Program-made: the position numbers and the translations under genes
NCBI GenBank assembly: GCA_024752435.1
Contig: CP103024.1
Span: 1,384,936 to 1,448,935 of the forward strand
DNA: 64,000 bases
Source of the DNA: Allantophomopsis cytisporea
Lineage: Eukaryota > Ascomycota > Leotiomycetes > Phacidiales > Phacidiaceae
Direction of reading: 5' to 3'
Shown here: in pieces, positions 36,310-48,974 of the stretch
Position numbering within the stretch: position 1 is the stretch's first letter
Layout of the letters: the number at the start of each line of letters is the position of its first letter
The notes under the pieces: generated by a model
Seen by the model: only the letters and a program-made list of their open reading frames with translations
What the model was told of the DNA's origin: nothing
The model's database searches: none

Positions 36310-36655
36310 ATGGTTATCACAGCTATAGCTATATCTGCCGACGTCGTCAAAGGCCGTAGGAGCTTGCAATCGGATTTGGCACCCCCATCCTTCGCAAGCT
36401 CCTCAGAAACCTTTGGGGCTAATATTACGGATTGTTTCCCAGGGTGTGTATACCTTCACTGTCGGCGCTGAGGGTGGAACCTGTCATAAAGTCAATGGGA
36501 CTAATGGACTTGAAGTGGAAAGTGTTCAGGGTACTTGTTCGGTCACAGTGTATATGGGTATATATTGCTCGTATAATGTTACGGCTAGTACGGCTGGTCA
36601 ATGTCTTACAGGCGATGATGTGTATACTGTCTCCCGCCGTCACCTAGACCTATAA
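36310..36655 (+). CDS. Possible small secreted Cys-containing protein
   Basis: A hydrophobic N-terminal segment (FFSVVSLLMVITAIAISAD) leads to a second segment in another frame, GVYTFTVGAEGGTCHKVNGT and onward with four Cys, ending at 36655. The frames can be joined if 'TTGTTTCCCAG' at about 36431-36441 is an intron acceptor; a GCTAAT branch site sits just before it. The donor is not certain (weak GTCGTC or GTCAAA). The only in-frame ATG near the signal is at 36310. The gene could equally be a pseudogene that has lost its start codon. It abuts the end of the broken membrane protein gene. Size, signal and Cys suggest an effector-like protein, but I do not recognise a family. Confidence 0.35.
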
Positions 36656-37244
36656 GAGTTAGTTACATAAGTGACAGTAATATACGATATATGAAGCTGT
36701 ATATATGAATAGATTTGCTATGATGCTTACGTTGCTATTGCAAAGTTTTGGAATGTTGCAAAGCTGGATAATCATTCCGGGGCACAATAGCGGCTCAATT
36801 TAGTGGGCACTGTGGGGTTGGAGACGCTTCTGCAGCTTAGTGGTTCCATCGCCACACCTGCGGTTCCGCACAGGGGGCTGTGAGGAACTTGGCGCCCTTG
36901 TTTGCAATGTTTCATCAACCACATCCTACTCTCAACGTCGTACCCCGCAAATGTTTGAGCTCTTATTTGAAAATCTTACGTTCTTACTAGGATATATGGA
37001 TATAGAACTTGGGTTGTTATGTCTTTTAACACGAAATGACCCTTGGCGTTGTCATGTGGCATTTGTCATATATAGAGAACCTTTTTCTGGAGTTGATCAA
37101 TTAAAAATACCTCTACTACATGTTTGGAGAGCTCAACTGCCAAAATAGAAATCCAACGAACAAAAAGCGGTCTGTTTCTCTTATCATTCAAGCCGATTAT
37201 TCCTCTTACTCACCTGATTTAAGTTCCCACCTACAACAGACAAA
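36656..37244. other. Intergenic
   Basis: No supportable gene; promoter-like region of the alpha/beta-hydrolase relic. Confidence 0.5.
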
Positions 37245-38285
37245 ATGTCTTGCGAATTTATCGAATACAAAACTTTTGACAATGTCACCCTGCGTGGCTG
37301 GTTCTATAAACCCACGTAGCCTCAAAGAATTTACGTGCCTTATTATGTCACATGCTTTGTCTGGGCTCAATGAGATGGATCTCAATACCTTCACCGAGCG
37401 CTTCATCTCGAGGCTTTGTTTGACTTTTCTTGTATATGCAATCGTGGTTTTGGCGACAGCGACGTCAAAGACGGCAGCCTGACCTGAAATTAACCCAACG
37501 ATTCAATGCAGTGATGTATGAGACGCAATCACTTATGCACAGTCGAGGTCTGACATCAAGTCGGATAAGATTGGAATTTGGGAAAGCTCCTACAGTGGCG
37601 GTCATGTACTATGGGTTGGCGCTGTTGATAGAAGAGTCAAAACAGTGTTGAGTCAAGTGCCTTGCGTCAATGGCTGGAACAACTTCCATAGGTTGAATCG
37701 TCCTGATTTTATTGCTGGAAGTATTCCGCTTTTAAAGCAGGTATGGTCGTTTTCTGGTTGCTTGACTGAACAAGATTTCTCTTCTAAAAATGCTGATTGA
37801 TAATATAGATCGCCTTGAAAGGATGTTGGGTGCAGCGCCACGGATGCTGCCAGTAGTTGAACAAGATCCATTGAAAGACTCCGCTCCCCCAACGCCTGAT
37901 GGTCATGAGTTCTTCACGAACTAGAGTGAGAGGAGCAATTGGAAGAATAAGGTCACAATGAAATCGTAAACTTCCTATATTGATGAGACATTACTATCAT
38001 CAAAAAGACAGGCTAACCATATAGAATAGTATTGAGGCGCGCCGAGAATATAATGCTTCTTTCCACCCTCCCCACCATATCTTACCAACGCCACTATTGA
38101 TGAACGTAGTAGAGAATAACGTAATCAATCCCATGGATCTCGTCATAGAGGCTTATTCGCGGGCACGGGAGCCCAAGCAGCTGCAAATGCTTCCAGGAGG
38201 ACACTTTACTGGCTATTCAGGTCCGAATTTGGATAGAAACTCTGATGTTCAAATCGAGTTTCCCAAGAAGACACTGTGTACAGGG
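37245..38285 (+). pseudogene. Broken alpha/beta hydrolase
   Basis: It starts MSCEFIEYKTFDNVTLRGW, a typical opening of a fungal alpha/beta hydrolase family (also seen as polyketide-associated or YcjY-like). It continues with NRGFGDSDVKDG, an SYSGGHVLWVGAVDRR nucleophile-elbow segment, SQVPCVNGWNNFHRL, and near the end LLMNVVENNV, AYSRAREPKQL and LPGGHFTGYSGPN. Stops include TAG at 37317-37319 and TAG at 37922-37924, the latter where NW is expected, plus several frame changes. The gene is dead. Trp-to-stop changes fit RIP-like mutation. Confidence 0.75.
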
Positions 38286-41200
38286 GCGGAGTATCAAATG
38301 GGAATGTTGCACTTTAAGTTGCAATGCCAGGAAATACAAAATAACATCTTGTGTATGTCCTAAATATGTGCGAGCTATTGATCTGACAGTTTCTTTGGTA
38401 GTAAGGTGTGAGGTGGCCGTCTCGCTGTGATAAATCAGATTTGCGCCTGCCATTCGTTGCTAGTGATATTCAGCAAGCCACATCTGGAGCACTGATCCTA
38501 TATGTGTAGTTGAATAGTGAATACATTTTTGTTGCAGAATCATCGTTTTGGTAGATCGGAAATTCTATCCGGTACCCGACTCCTCTAAGCGCCTTATCTC
38601 TCAGCTGAGTCAAAGTAGCCGCAAAAACAACGAATTATCATTCCTGTAACATAATTTTCTACAAAAATTAGCTCAAAATCTTTTCTTTGGAATTTCTTTT
38701 CATCCTGTGGTTCTGTACATCACGACAAGGACCATACAAAGAGAGTAGCTTGTACCTTGGAGCTGAGATATGAGGCGTAGTGATAATAACTTGGCGAGTT
38801 ATCGATAAGATACGGCACGGCTAGGATACAAAGATCTACGTAGTGCGGCACATATCCACGCTATTGTAAACAGGTACCTCCACCTAGCATGCCGTGCACC
38901 TGAGTAGCTACACGGGATACTCCTCACATCCACATAATTTCGAACCTGAATATCAGAAGAGTACTGGAGAGGAAGTAAGAGTCACAGTAAGTGAGTACGA
39001 ATAAGGTGCATTCGGTATATCAGAATACTAATATGTGAATAGTCCTAGTCCTTATTATGAGAAGTGTAATTCTAGGCTAGTGGATTCATGAATATTTGAT
39101 TGTATGTACAATAGAATAGAATCTATTACCATAGCACGGCCCGTGGATAAGTGAGACTGGTCGGTTAGCGGTAAGATCTTACATAGAAGTAGAAGATCTT
39201 ATCGTTATTTACGAGATCTTGCTCTTAGTTAACCATTGCATGTGCACTTCACTTTCAATTCTACTTTCCGATTTGTATGCATCAGTGATCCACCTACATT
39301 TGTATCAGAAAAAGCTCCGCAAACTAGCACAAATAAGCAAGTAGACAAGTAGCTCTATTCTCCACCTATACTTCTTCGCCTCATACATATTCACAAATAG
39401 AAGAATCCGTAGATACGGTACACAAATAGAGTTTGCCAGTACCGATACTTATTGCTGCAATATCTTCCGAAGCTCTCCCGGAGTAGAATGTTCGAATTGA
39501 AGCCTTGAACCTTAACTGAGTTGCCGTGGTTGCTGTAATGGCTTGAACTCTACTTATATTTCGCTTTTCTTACGAAGGTGTCGTACGACGTGATTAATTT
39601 TTCAGAATACGGGACAACCTCCGCCTGTCGAACGCCTGCTTGAGTCAGTCAGTATACATTTCCTGACGTGATATTTCACTCAGTCTTTACGTAGTACGTA
39701 GAACATCACTTTGAGTTAAACAACACATGTCGAAAAGGCCGAGTTCTAGGTACCATAACATCTGGTCGAGAACTTATATTGGGAAAATGTGGAATCAAAG
39801 CCCGGGAAGAAACTCAGATGGAGACTAGAAATATATCCGCTCGCCCACCGATACGTCCGTGCTTAAGAAAATCCACACAGCATACATACAGCCCACCACG
39901 ACGAATAGGTCTCGACAACTTTCGAAGAGAGTACTATTGTAAAATGGGTTACACATTTAACAGTACTGGATTAATTTTTACACTAGAAAGGAACCGCGCA
40001 TAAGAAACCCGCCAATAATTACAGCCTTTTAACAGCTATTACTATTGAGTGACCTCCTATCGGCAAGGACTGACAACTGCGCTTTTTTATACGGAATAAA
40101 TCTTAAGGCTGTATAATCTGGACAAATAAACTCCCTGCGATCATGGGAAACGCGCTGCAAGACGGTCACCTACCTATGTAGCAGAAAAAGTTATGAGGCG
40201 GTCATCACGTGACTGAATCACGGGGACTGCGTCAGCTCCTACGTAAGTACTAGTACTACGTATTCCCTCAAAGGAATAAAAACACCACAAACAATGAGAA
40301 CGTGAATTTCAAATGTGTGAAGCGACACTACATCAACATTAGCAGTTCTACTTTCGGCCATCTATTTAGCTAAGCTTGTGCGCATTGCCCAGTCTGCGAT
40401 ATAAGCGTGATGATGACTGCGTAGTCGGCCTGAAGCGGCAGCATAGCCCAACGACGCCCACGAGCACGCTGCATACCTCAGCGATTACCTTGGAAAAGCA
40501 CTTGCCGACATCGACTCTGCTCAGGCCCACGACGGACTTATCTACTAATGTGCAGCACTGACTCTTGCCAACATTAACGATGACCCAAAGGAGCCGATGT
40601 GGCATAGCGACCAATGATAGCCATGAACCTAACCCTATATAGCTAGGGCTGACAGTTATACTTTCATCGTTCATCTGTGTTTTCACGCTTGTGAGATGTG
40701 AAGTAAACCGTGCCGGGCAGCGGAATACAACTCCCAGCCCGCGGTAAGAGCACGGCGAAATTCTTGTGAACCCTTACTGTACTACTTACTGGGATATACC
40801 GGCGACTTCTAGTATGCTTGACTTCATTCTCTTCACTTGTGCCATCGTTCCCCCGCCATACCTCAACTGTCACGCCAGCAGGGTCTTCATGCTTGATGTG
40901 ATCCTTCTGCTAAATGAGGACGAGTGGTTCTTCCTGAAACCCAGCATGCTCAGCAAGATTTCGAGACTCTATGAGACCGCTAATACCAGTGACTAATTCA
41001 AATGAAGGAACGATCTGACGCATCGCTCATCGGTAAATGAGACTCGCTCCCATCGACAAATCGTGAGCTTAGTTTTACAGGGAAAAGCCTTCAAATACAT
41101 AGTACTGCGTATGTAGAGATTGTAATCCAGTTCCAGTCGGGAAATTTCTTGCTCGCAGACTTGCCCGAGGGGTTGTCCATCAGATTTCCCCCATACACTA

Positions 41201-41697
41201 GTTGTTTGTGTGGTGGAAGTTAACGCCTAATGGTTTACACTTTCACTTAGATTAGAATACGATTTCCACAGATATGCGGAGTACCCTGACTGTACAGGTT
41301 CAGAGTTTTGGTAACTGATTCCGACGGACTATTATTTTACACACCGAGAACGTGGCTTTGGCTGGAAAACATTACAAGATCATCTGTAGTTCGGGCTACA
41401 CACATCCAAGACACATCAAGCAATTTAAGGTTTCTGGCTTGTCACGATCTAACAGAATACCCACAAGTTAGACTTCAGCTTGTAACTCCATACGTAGTAC
41501 TAGTAGCATGTGTACCTGTAGTTGATCATGGATTCGTATATACATATGACCGAAGTCTCCTTACAGACATATGCTGTGTTCTCACCTGCCTATTTTCTTT
41601 CTATTCGCATGTTGATATCAACCTTCTCCCTACACTCTCTACGAGCAGGACTTTGATCTCTCACTCTGACTACAGTCCAATCCTTTGATTGCCCATC
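38286..41697. other. Intergenic, 3.4 kb
   Basis: No gene I can support. A patch at about 40370-40990 has higher GC and longer open frames on both strands (for example 40366-40686 on -), but no motif. Near 39170-39225, AGATCTTA/TAAGATCT words recur in both orientations. Confidence 0.45.
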
Positions 41698-43008
41698 ATG
41701 ACGGAGTTCCTCAGTATGGATAATTCCAGAAACAGAGGTCCCCAAGTAGCCGGTGTGGCGTGGACCTTCTGTATAATGAGTTCCATCTCAATCTTGCTTC
41801 GATGCTATTGTCGTGTAATTGTTGTCAAGTCATTTGGCTTAGACGACTGGACAGCAGTCATTGCTCAGGTATGTTGATTCATTTCTTGTCGCTTTACAGG
41901 AAAAGCAGCTAACACTGTCAAGGTTCTTTTCCTAGCCTTTTGCGGCTGTTGTATAACAGGAGTACACTATGGTACTGGCCAACACACCACGGACATCATA
42001 CCGGAAAACCTACCTATTGCCTTGAGATACTGGTGGTGTTGCGAGCCACTGTACATCCTAGTCAATATGTTCATCAAGCTCAGCATTGGAGTCTTTTTAC
42101 TCCGAATCAGTGTTTCTACAACACACAAGTTCATCATTTGGATCACGTTAATTGTAACCGAAGTCTACAGTCTCTTCTTTTTCATTCTTTTCATCCTGCA
42201 ATGTCGACCAACAAGTTACTTCTGGAATCGTTTCTCCCCAAACCCTCCCGATCATGGTTCCTGCATTAGTGTCGCTATTACTGCTGGTGTTTTCTTTGGA
42301 TATTCAGCCGTCTGCTGCTTGACGGACTGGACTCTAAGTATCTTACCTGGGTTCATGGTCTGGAACTTACAAATGAATTTCAGAACCAAGCTTTCTGTCG
42401 CGCTGATTCTGGCTGTTGGTTCCATGTAAGTACTGGTCCTCAAGATTCATTACCCATTACTTACAAATTCAAGTGCATCCACTGCAACTATCATTCGCAT
42501 TCCTTACCTGAACGGCATCACCGATTCTGCCGATTTTCTTTACGCCACTACCGACATTGCCATCTGGAGTACTGTCGAAACCGGAATTGGAATTACCGCC
42601 TCCTCCCTCGCAACTCTTCGTCCTCTCCTCCGCAATTTCCTTGGGCGCTCGAAGTTTTTTAGTAGCGGTTCTTCACATCGCACTGGCAGCAAAGGATTTC
42701 CTGGCTCTCACAACGGCTACCAGCGTAGTAGTACCAAGCACACAAACAACACCGACTTCGGCCTCCGTGGCGACATCAATAAGGGCAATGGAGTAGTAAC
42801 TATGATCAATGTGACAGGTCTAGGTAGCGAAACAGAGCTTAACGAGATGAAAGGTGGTGCTGAGAGCTCGAGAAATCTCAAGTCAGAAGCAGGATGGGGC
42901 AATGATACTTCTGCCCTGGCAGATGATAGCTCGGAAGACCTCAACGTGCACGATACGTGGAAGGTGGAGGTTAGCAAGACTGTGGTACAGACCCACGACA
43001 CTGTATAA
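41698..43008 (+). CDS. Rhodopsin-domain (PTH11-like) seven-helix membrane protein
   Basis: Three exons, 41698-41868, 41923-42425 and 42474-43008, make 402 residues. Seven hydrophobic helices can be traced. The first includes AGVAWTFCIMSSISILLRCY, and the segment ALRYWWCCEPLYILVNMFIKLSIGVFLLR and the final SADFLYATTDIAIWSTVETGIGITASSLATLRPLLR are signatures of the fungal rhodopsin domain (PF20684). A polar cytoplasmic tail of about 130 residues follows. Such proteins sit in the plasma membrane, and some (PTH11) sense host or surface cues in pathogens; this one's ligand is unknown. The tail is long and Ser/Asn/Gly-rich. Intact. Confidence 0.9.
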
Positions 43009-45842
43009 ATGTCTGTATCTTAATGAAGCATCACACTATTTTATCGTTGCATATTTGACAGCTGGGCAGCGATGGGAGGCACTTCATATTATTGCGTTGT
43101 AAACATCACAATAGTCTCCTTCATTCCTTTCGTTTGTTTTGTTTTCTTTACTTTACATTTTGTATTCAGCGATATACCATGCGTGCTATATACGGTGCAC
43201 AATAAAACATTTTCGAGCAAACGGACACACTACAAATACCAGACAGACACAAACAGATCAATATCAAATAAAAAACAACAAAATGAGAAAGAACTCATCG
43301 CCAGACTCTCAGGCAATACTCGTGGATCTGTGACAAGCTTCATACGCACCTTGCTATACTCTGACTCGACCGATGTGATCTATATGAATGGATCTTGGGA
43401 TAATGTCCAGTTTATAAGTCCATGTTTTACACGACAGTAACCACCAATTGGGGATCAGTTTTCTACAGTTTGAACCGATTGCGTCCTAATCTGTTCCTGG
43501 GGTTCGGCCACGCTCCTCGGTAATCCCAGCAAAACTAAAGGAATTAGGGCACTATAACCTCGAACCGGGATTATTCTACATAGAAATCCTCCACCAACTA
43601 CAGGATATTAACAAGTCGAGTTTCGCAGTCTTTCAACCTAGAAGGGCCGGTAAACTCTCAGTACTTCCCATTTCAATCATATTTCTCATGCATTTGGCAC
43701 CACCACAACATCATAATGTCTACAATATCAGAGGAGAAGGCTGTCTTCGGAAGTTTCTATACTTCTATGCCGTGACTTCCATAGCCCAAATTATACAGAG
43801 AGTGACCTTTCGCAGTTTTCGATTAGGGGAGAGTCTTTACCTCCCTGATGGTAAAACTCTCATCGACTTCTTTGAGAACAGTCTAGGGCGACTGCATGCC
43901 GGGCATGACATAAATTGCGCACTAAGCGGTCAGAATCCCGCTTCCAAATATTGTTAAGAGGATCAATTTAATCATTAATTTTGTCTGTTGTCTCAACTCA
44001 CGAGATATTTTCCAGTGTACTATCGACAGGAAAAGCTATCATGTCTCTGCAGCTGGGGATTGGCACCAGAGCCATTATCGGCCGGACGAAGATCAGCAGG
44101 GTTGTGAAACCCCTTTGTATATTTTGGTGCAAGGTTGTTAACAAGTTGGGCATCTGCGACCCAACTCTTCAACTAGATGCTTTTCGTGTAAATGAAAATC
44201 GATTTGAAAATGCTTGACAACAAGCGCGTATGCACAATCTCCCCAATTGACAGCATATCAGGATCTCAATCCGCTCTTCAGAGTTGGTGGCGAGAGGCAC
44301 GAACCAAATCTATTACTGAACACGCCGAGTTCTGGCACGTGCTGTGACATATGCACGGCCAGTAGACAACAATACGTGGAGACCCCATAGATTAGTGCAC
44401 GGGCCTTCACCAAGAGTAGTAGTCTCTGTAGATCAGCTTCAGGCGCTCGCTGCTAGCTAGATACCTTTTACTCTTTACTTCTACGATACTATACTCTCGC
44501 CCAACATGTAATCACAGGCTATGTATGTCCGGGTTCTTCCTCAAGTTCCTTGCTTCACTTTCTTCTTATTTGGATGTTTTTTTCGTTGTCTCCAACATAA
44601 AATTAAACTATATATCTCTTTTGCACGATCGAATATGTATATGCAAATTTCAAAATTGAAGCTTGTAATCGACTGGCCTCCTTACTCATTATTCACTCCT
44701 CAAACTGATGGAAACCTTACGAAAACCCCAACTGCTACTGATCCAAGCTGATTGCCATCTCATATACTGCTACTCGGCATGTATGGTTGTTGCTGAATAG
44801 GGATCGCACTTGTGGTTGTATTGGGTGTGGGTATGTGTTTCGTTTTGGTGCGTACCGGCATTTAAGTTTCGCATTCGATTGCGGGAAAGTCTTTATTTTC
44901 TAGCTGCGTACTCACGCTGGAAGACACTTTCTCACTAGGTTGCCGTGTATGTAATTAGCTCTGACCTATGTGACAATCTCATATATCGATGCTTGCTCTT
45001 GGTATCGGGTGTGTTAGCGTACATTTTGATTGGGAGCCTCACGTCCGGAGCATTCGATCACTATGCAGTACGATATTTGGCGTTCCGTCGACAAACTTAC
45101 ATAACTGTGAATGCTATAGACTATATCAACATCATATCAATAGACTAGGTACTATGGCGCGCAGCTTTGTGTTTATAAATAAGTGTCTGAGGCTAGGTCA
45201 CAGGAATCGGTTGGTTATGAAGACAGTGTGTCTACACTACGCAAAACGACGCCGACATTGACTGTAATTCGAATAGTTGAGAAGAGTGTAGCAACTCATA
45301 GACCCCGATATAGCTGATGCCACCTCCTCGGTGTTTTGAGGCAGCTCGCCGAAAGTAGACAGAGAAGTTCGGCTACTATTCGGATGAGCGCCGATTTGAG
45401 GCTCAAAGTGAGATTTTTCCTTCGGCACAATGTCATTACCAGAATGCCGAAATACCGCCCCAATGATATCCTACAGTGGATATAGAACTACATCTACTAC
45501 TTAACTAACCCTCAATCGTAGAATGAATCCAAGTCTTGCCAAAAAGTACAGCGTTCGCTCTTGAATGAAGACGATATCGCGAACTCTCTCAGGCTTACAA
45601 CCATCAAACATGTTCGCCCGGGTATCATCACAGCAATCGCTGTGCCAGAGTACGTACTCCTAATAAATGTAGCATGCATACCAATAGCAATTGCCAGGTT
45701 TCTAACATTGCTTAGTTGTGGTCGGCCAGCCTTCTTTTTCAAGGACTGTCTTGCAGAAGTTCGCTAATACAGACGTCAGCGCTGCCATACAGACAAGGTA
45801 AATTAACCCTTCATCACAGTCTAGAGATAGTAATTAAAAAAG
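43009..45842. other. Intergenic, 2.8 kb
   Basis: No supported gene. Open frames at 43688-43957, 43981-44217 and 45561-45767 (+) show no convincing family match. Confidence 0.45.
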
Positions 45843-46295
45843 ATGGCTTATAGGCCAGTAGCAACGCAGAAGATGACACCCAACAGCTCCCACCAGATCC
45901 TCGTTGCACAGCGAAGGAAACGCCCGACCAGCCCGCATCTCACCATCTATCGGCCGCAATTAACGTCATGCTTGTCGATTCTCCACCGTATCACAGGCTC
46001 TATACTATCGGGCGGCTTTTACGTTTTTGGCGCCACCTATCTTGTTGCTCCCGTCCTAGGGTGGCACTTAGATAGTGCTAGTATGGTGGCAGCTTTTGGA
46101 TCTTTACCAGATGCTCTGAAGGCTGCTACGAAGTTCTTGATTGCCTTACCTTTCATTTTCCATACCTTGAATGGTATTAGACATTTGACTTGGGACTTAG
46201 GTAAGGCCATGACCAATACTGCGGTCATTCGGACTGGTTGGACTGTGGTGGGATTGACTTTCATGGGTTCCATTTACCTGGCTACTATGGTCTAG
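45843..46295 (+). CDS. Short paralogue-like SDHC, complex II cytochrome b subunit
   Basis: A single exon of 150 residues, complete from TSPHLTIYRPQ (residues 29-39) to the end of the third membrane helix. The signature SILHRITG (45-52) and FHTLNGIRHLTWD with the heme-ligand His are present. SDHC anchors succinate dehydrogenase in the inner mitochondrial membrane and helps form the ubiquinone site. Two things are odd. The N-terminus before the domain is only about 28 residues (MAYRPVATQKM...), where nuclear SDHC normally has a longer targeting peptide. The usual Trp after PQ(I/L)T is Ser42. There are no introns. The setting, with dead genes and AT-rich DNA nearby, suggests an accessory copy, but I cannot see the rest of the genome. 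Confidence 0.88.
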   Translation: MAYRPVATQKMTPNSSHQILVAQRRKRPTSPHLTIYRPQLTSCLSILHRITGSILSGGFYVFGATYLVAPVLGWHLDSASMVAAFGSLPDALKAATKFLIALPFIFHTLNGIRHLTWDLGKAMTNTAVIRTGWTVVGLTFMGSIYLATMV

Positions 46296-46604
46296 ATAAT
46301 GGTATTCATATTATGATAGTCAAACGCAAGTGCGATGAAGATTGGTTCATTCAGTAATCATAGAGAGTGAATATTAGTGCGAACTCGCAGTGTAGTCAGT
46401 ACGTTAAGTAGCTTCTCATACTAATTATATACCGATAATAATGCTGTTGTCTCCATCCGTTCAATAGAAATGATCATATCTGGCTTCATATTTCACAGAT
46501 CATCGTACGACTGTGGAATCTTTCCTCCTGTAATACGCAACCTAACTCGACAAATTTGATCATCTTCCCGTATATAAAGATTGCCGAATTAATCCAGATT
46601 GAAA
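46296..46604. other. Convergent 3' gap
   Basis: Short region between the convergent SDHC-like gene and the multispan membrane gene; no gene seen. Confidence 0.6.
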
Positions 46605-48224
46605 TTAACTAGCCCGATCTACCAGTGGAACAGATTCTCTTGTAGTCTGAGAATTTGACTGCCGTATTTCATTGATGACATGATCTTTCGTTTGATTCAC
46701 ATAGGTCGGAAGTGAAGCTGAAAATTCGGCTGCAGGGGTAACTGGTCGACCATAACGATCCGTCGGACAGGCTGTATCAGCATCGTTCCAAAATCGACAA
46801 AGACTGTACCATTCTCCTGAGACAAGGCCAATAACCTTATTGAGAGCACTTGGTGACTTAGGGCCTGGTACTTCGGCTGTCTGATTGTCCTCCACATAAG
46901 ACGTTGTCATCCTCCGATTTCGCACCATCGAAGCAATTTTATTCAAGAGTTGATGATGAAACTTTCCAATGAATGCAGCTATCAAAGCCAGACCAGTAGC
47001 AGCCCATGGTGTCCAAGCCCCAATATGAATAGCGGATTCGCTCTGCGGAAATGCGGTTATAGCAATTTCAGTGGCGGCTAAAGTGGCCAAGAGAACAGGT
47101 AGAGAAAGAAGAGTTTTTACAATAGCCCATCCATAAGCTATTAACGCCAAAAATTTTGCCAAGCGCTTTCTTGTTTGCAATGTTTTCAGCCTCCTTTTCC
47201 ATTTTGACCTTGCAACCGCGTTCTCTCCGAGCTTCAAAACCATGACTTTCCAATATAACGTGTCTCTAATCTGCCGCGGGCTTCTCCTTCCAAACGCGAT
47301 AGTCCAGACACCTTGCAACATAATGAGTGGAATCAAGACTTCTCCCCAGACCTCGACAATACTCACGAATTCATTAGCCGCTTGGGTAGTTTCAAAGTCC
47401 ACACCGTTGGTGGTGTTGATTATGTCCTTCTTGAACACAGGCACATAATCATTTGCGGCTCGAAATATTGTTTTCGACTTCAGTTGGCAGACATTTGTAC
47501 AATTGTACTTCGTAGCAAATTCGCGGTTAATGAAATCGTAATCGGGAGAGGCCGGAAACCTCTGTGTATCATTGAGAGTAAGTCTCCCTGACGTTGTAGT
47601 CATACATGAGATAGGTGAAGTTGTGACCCCGGGTATAACATAGGTGTAGGCTTTTGGGGATGTTTTCGGAAGTGCCAGCAAATATAGAATGGATAAAAGG
47701 CCTGCACTAACTAAGACTCCCCAGTAAACAATGAGAGTCCTCGTATTTGATGTGTCGTCTTTGATGCTTGGAGTCCCAGTTCTGCGAATTGTCGAAGACC
47801 AGTTCAACAAAGGAACAGTGATGATACACGACGCAGCAATAATAGCCGTCAAAGGCCAAATATCGGACTCCCCAGCCGAATAACCTACCCATGCGAGCAG
47901 ACATGCGTGGATTGCTGCACAGCCCGAATATAACATTGCTGCCGCGAGAGACCCTCCAATTAGCCAGTCATGGCGCCATCCTATGAGGGCGAATAGAAGA
48001 GTTACGTAAAAAAGCAGAAGTGGTAACAAACCATAGTTACCCTGTGGTCTATTTTAGCATCCTGATCGAATTTAAAACGAGATGCGTGGATAAGTTACAG
48101 ATATTGGGAAGTAACATGCGAACCATGCGTTTCCCGGAGGATAAATGAATGTTGTCCAACCGGCCGTAAAATTCGTGTATTCGATCGCAAGCGATGATGA
48201 GAAGTCGACAGAGATATTCGTCAT
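46605..48224 (-). CDS. Multispan membrane protein, unknown family
   Basis: Two exons, 48224-48099 and 48041-46605, joined over a 57-nt GTAACT...CACAG intron, give 520 residues. The start is the ATG (MTNISVDFSS) in the frame that leads into FTAGWTTFIYPPGNAWFACYF. About seven or eight hydrophobic helices follow. A roughly 90-residue polar loop with three Cys lies between helices about 4 and 5. A basic segment (KWKRRLKTLQTRKRLAK) precedes the last helices, and the C-terminal tail is polar. No catalytic or transporter motif is recognised. It looks like a fungal-lineage plasma-membrane orphan. Confidence 0.7.
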
Positions 48225-48974
48225 TTGTCGTTCGTTCCGACAAGTAGACTGAAATCAACGCGTTGAATTGTGGAGGATAATAACACAAGAAAATGACTTC
48301 GATCGAGATACAAGCTCAAGTAAATAGTATTGAATTGGTGCCCCTATGCAGGACTGCGGCGCATGTCGTCTTCTAAATAGCATTTGCTTATGTTACATCG
48401 GTTGTATTCAACCTCGAACATTGAGTGGTGATTTGTTGCCTTGCATATAGATATTACCTGGAATAAATCATCCTTTGCAGCCTGACAGCTCAAAGCTACG
48501 GGGTTTGGTCGGCGACTCAGCTATGATTTCATTCAATCTCGAATTTAAGAGGCTCGTCTTTAAATAATCGTTTCTCTAAGCGCCTCATTGTATGCAACTG
48601 TGTTGTAACTTTGTCATGGCAGTCCCTATGATATTGTAATCGTAGTGAATAACAAGGCTGTAACCTATTCCTCGTAGAAATAGAAAACGATTGCAATCAT
48701 TGAGCTGTCTGCACCACTTTGCCTCGAATCTTCCCGCACTGTCAGTTGGCTGAGGCCACAACCCAGAAGACCCATGGGATCTCATGGATGGAGAGAGAAT
48801 GGAGAGGATAAATTAGTCATAAGAGTTTATTGATTATAAAGCATTATTATAGTTGTCTTCAAAATAAGAGTACTATTGAATCCTTTATACAGAAGACTAC
48901 TTTAGGAGATACTTAACACTATATCTTTTAGTTTTGAAGTATAATAATACAGTAACTTAGTGCTTGATTTAATT
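48225..48974. other. Intergenic, turning AT-rich
   Basis: Upstream region of the multispan gene. Composition becomes AT-rich from about 48780. No gene seen. Confidence 0.5.

Noticed and set aside
40366..40996. Higher-GC patch with open frames on both strands
   Set aside because: No motif in any frame; could be a remnant, but there is nothing to name.
43688..44217. Two consecutive open frames on the + strand
   Set aside because: No start context, splice pattern or family resemblance that would join them.
45512..45767. Overlapping frames just upstream of the SDHC-like gene, considered as a 5' exon with a targeting peptide
   Set aside because: No splice pair joins them in frame to 45843, and the residues are not those of a targeting peptide.
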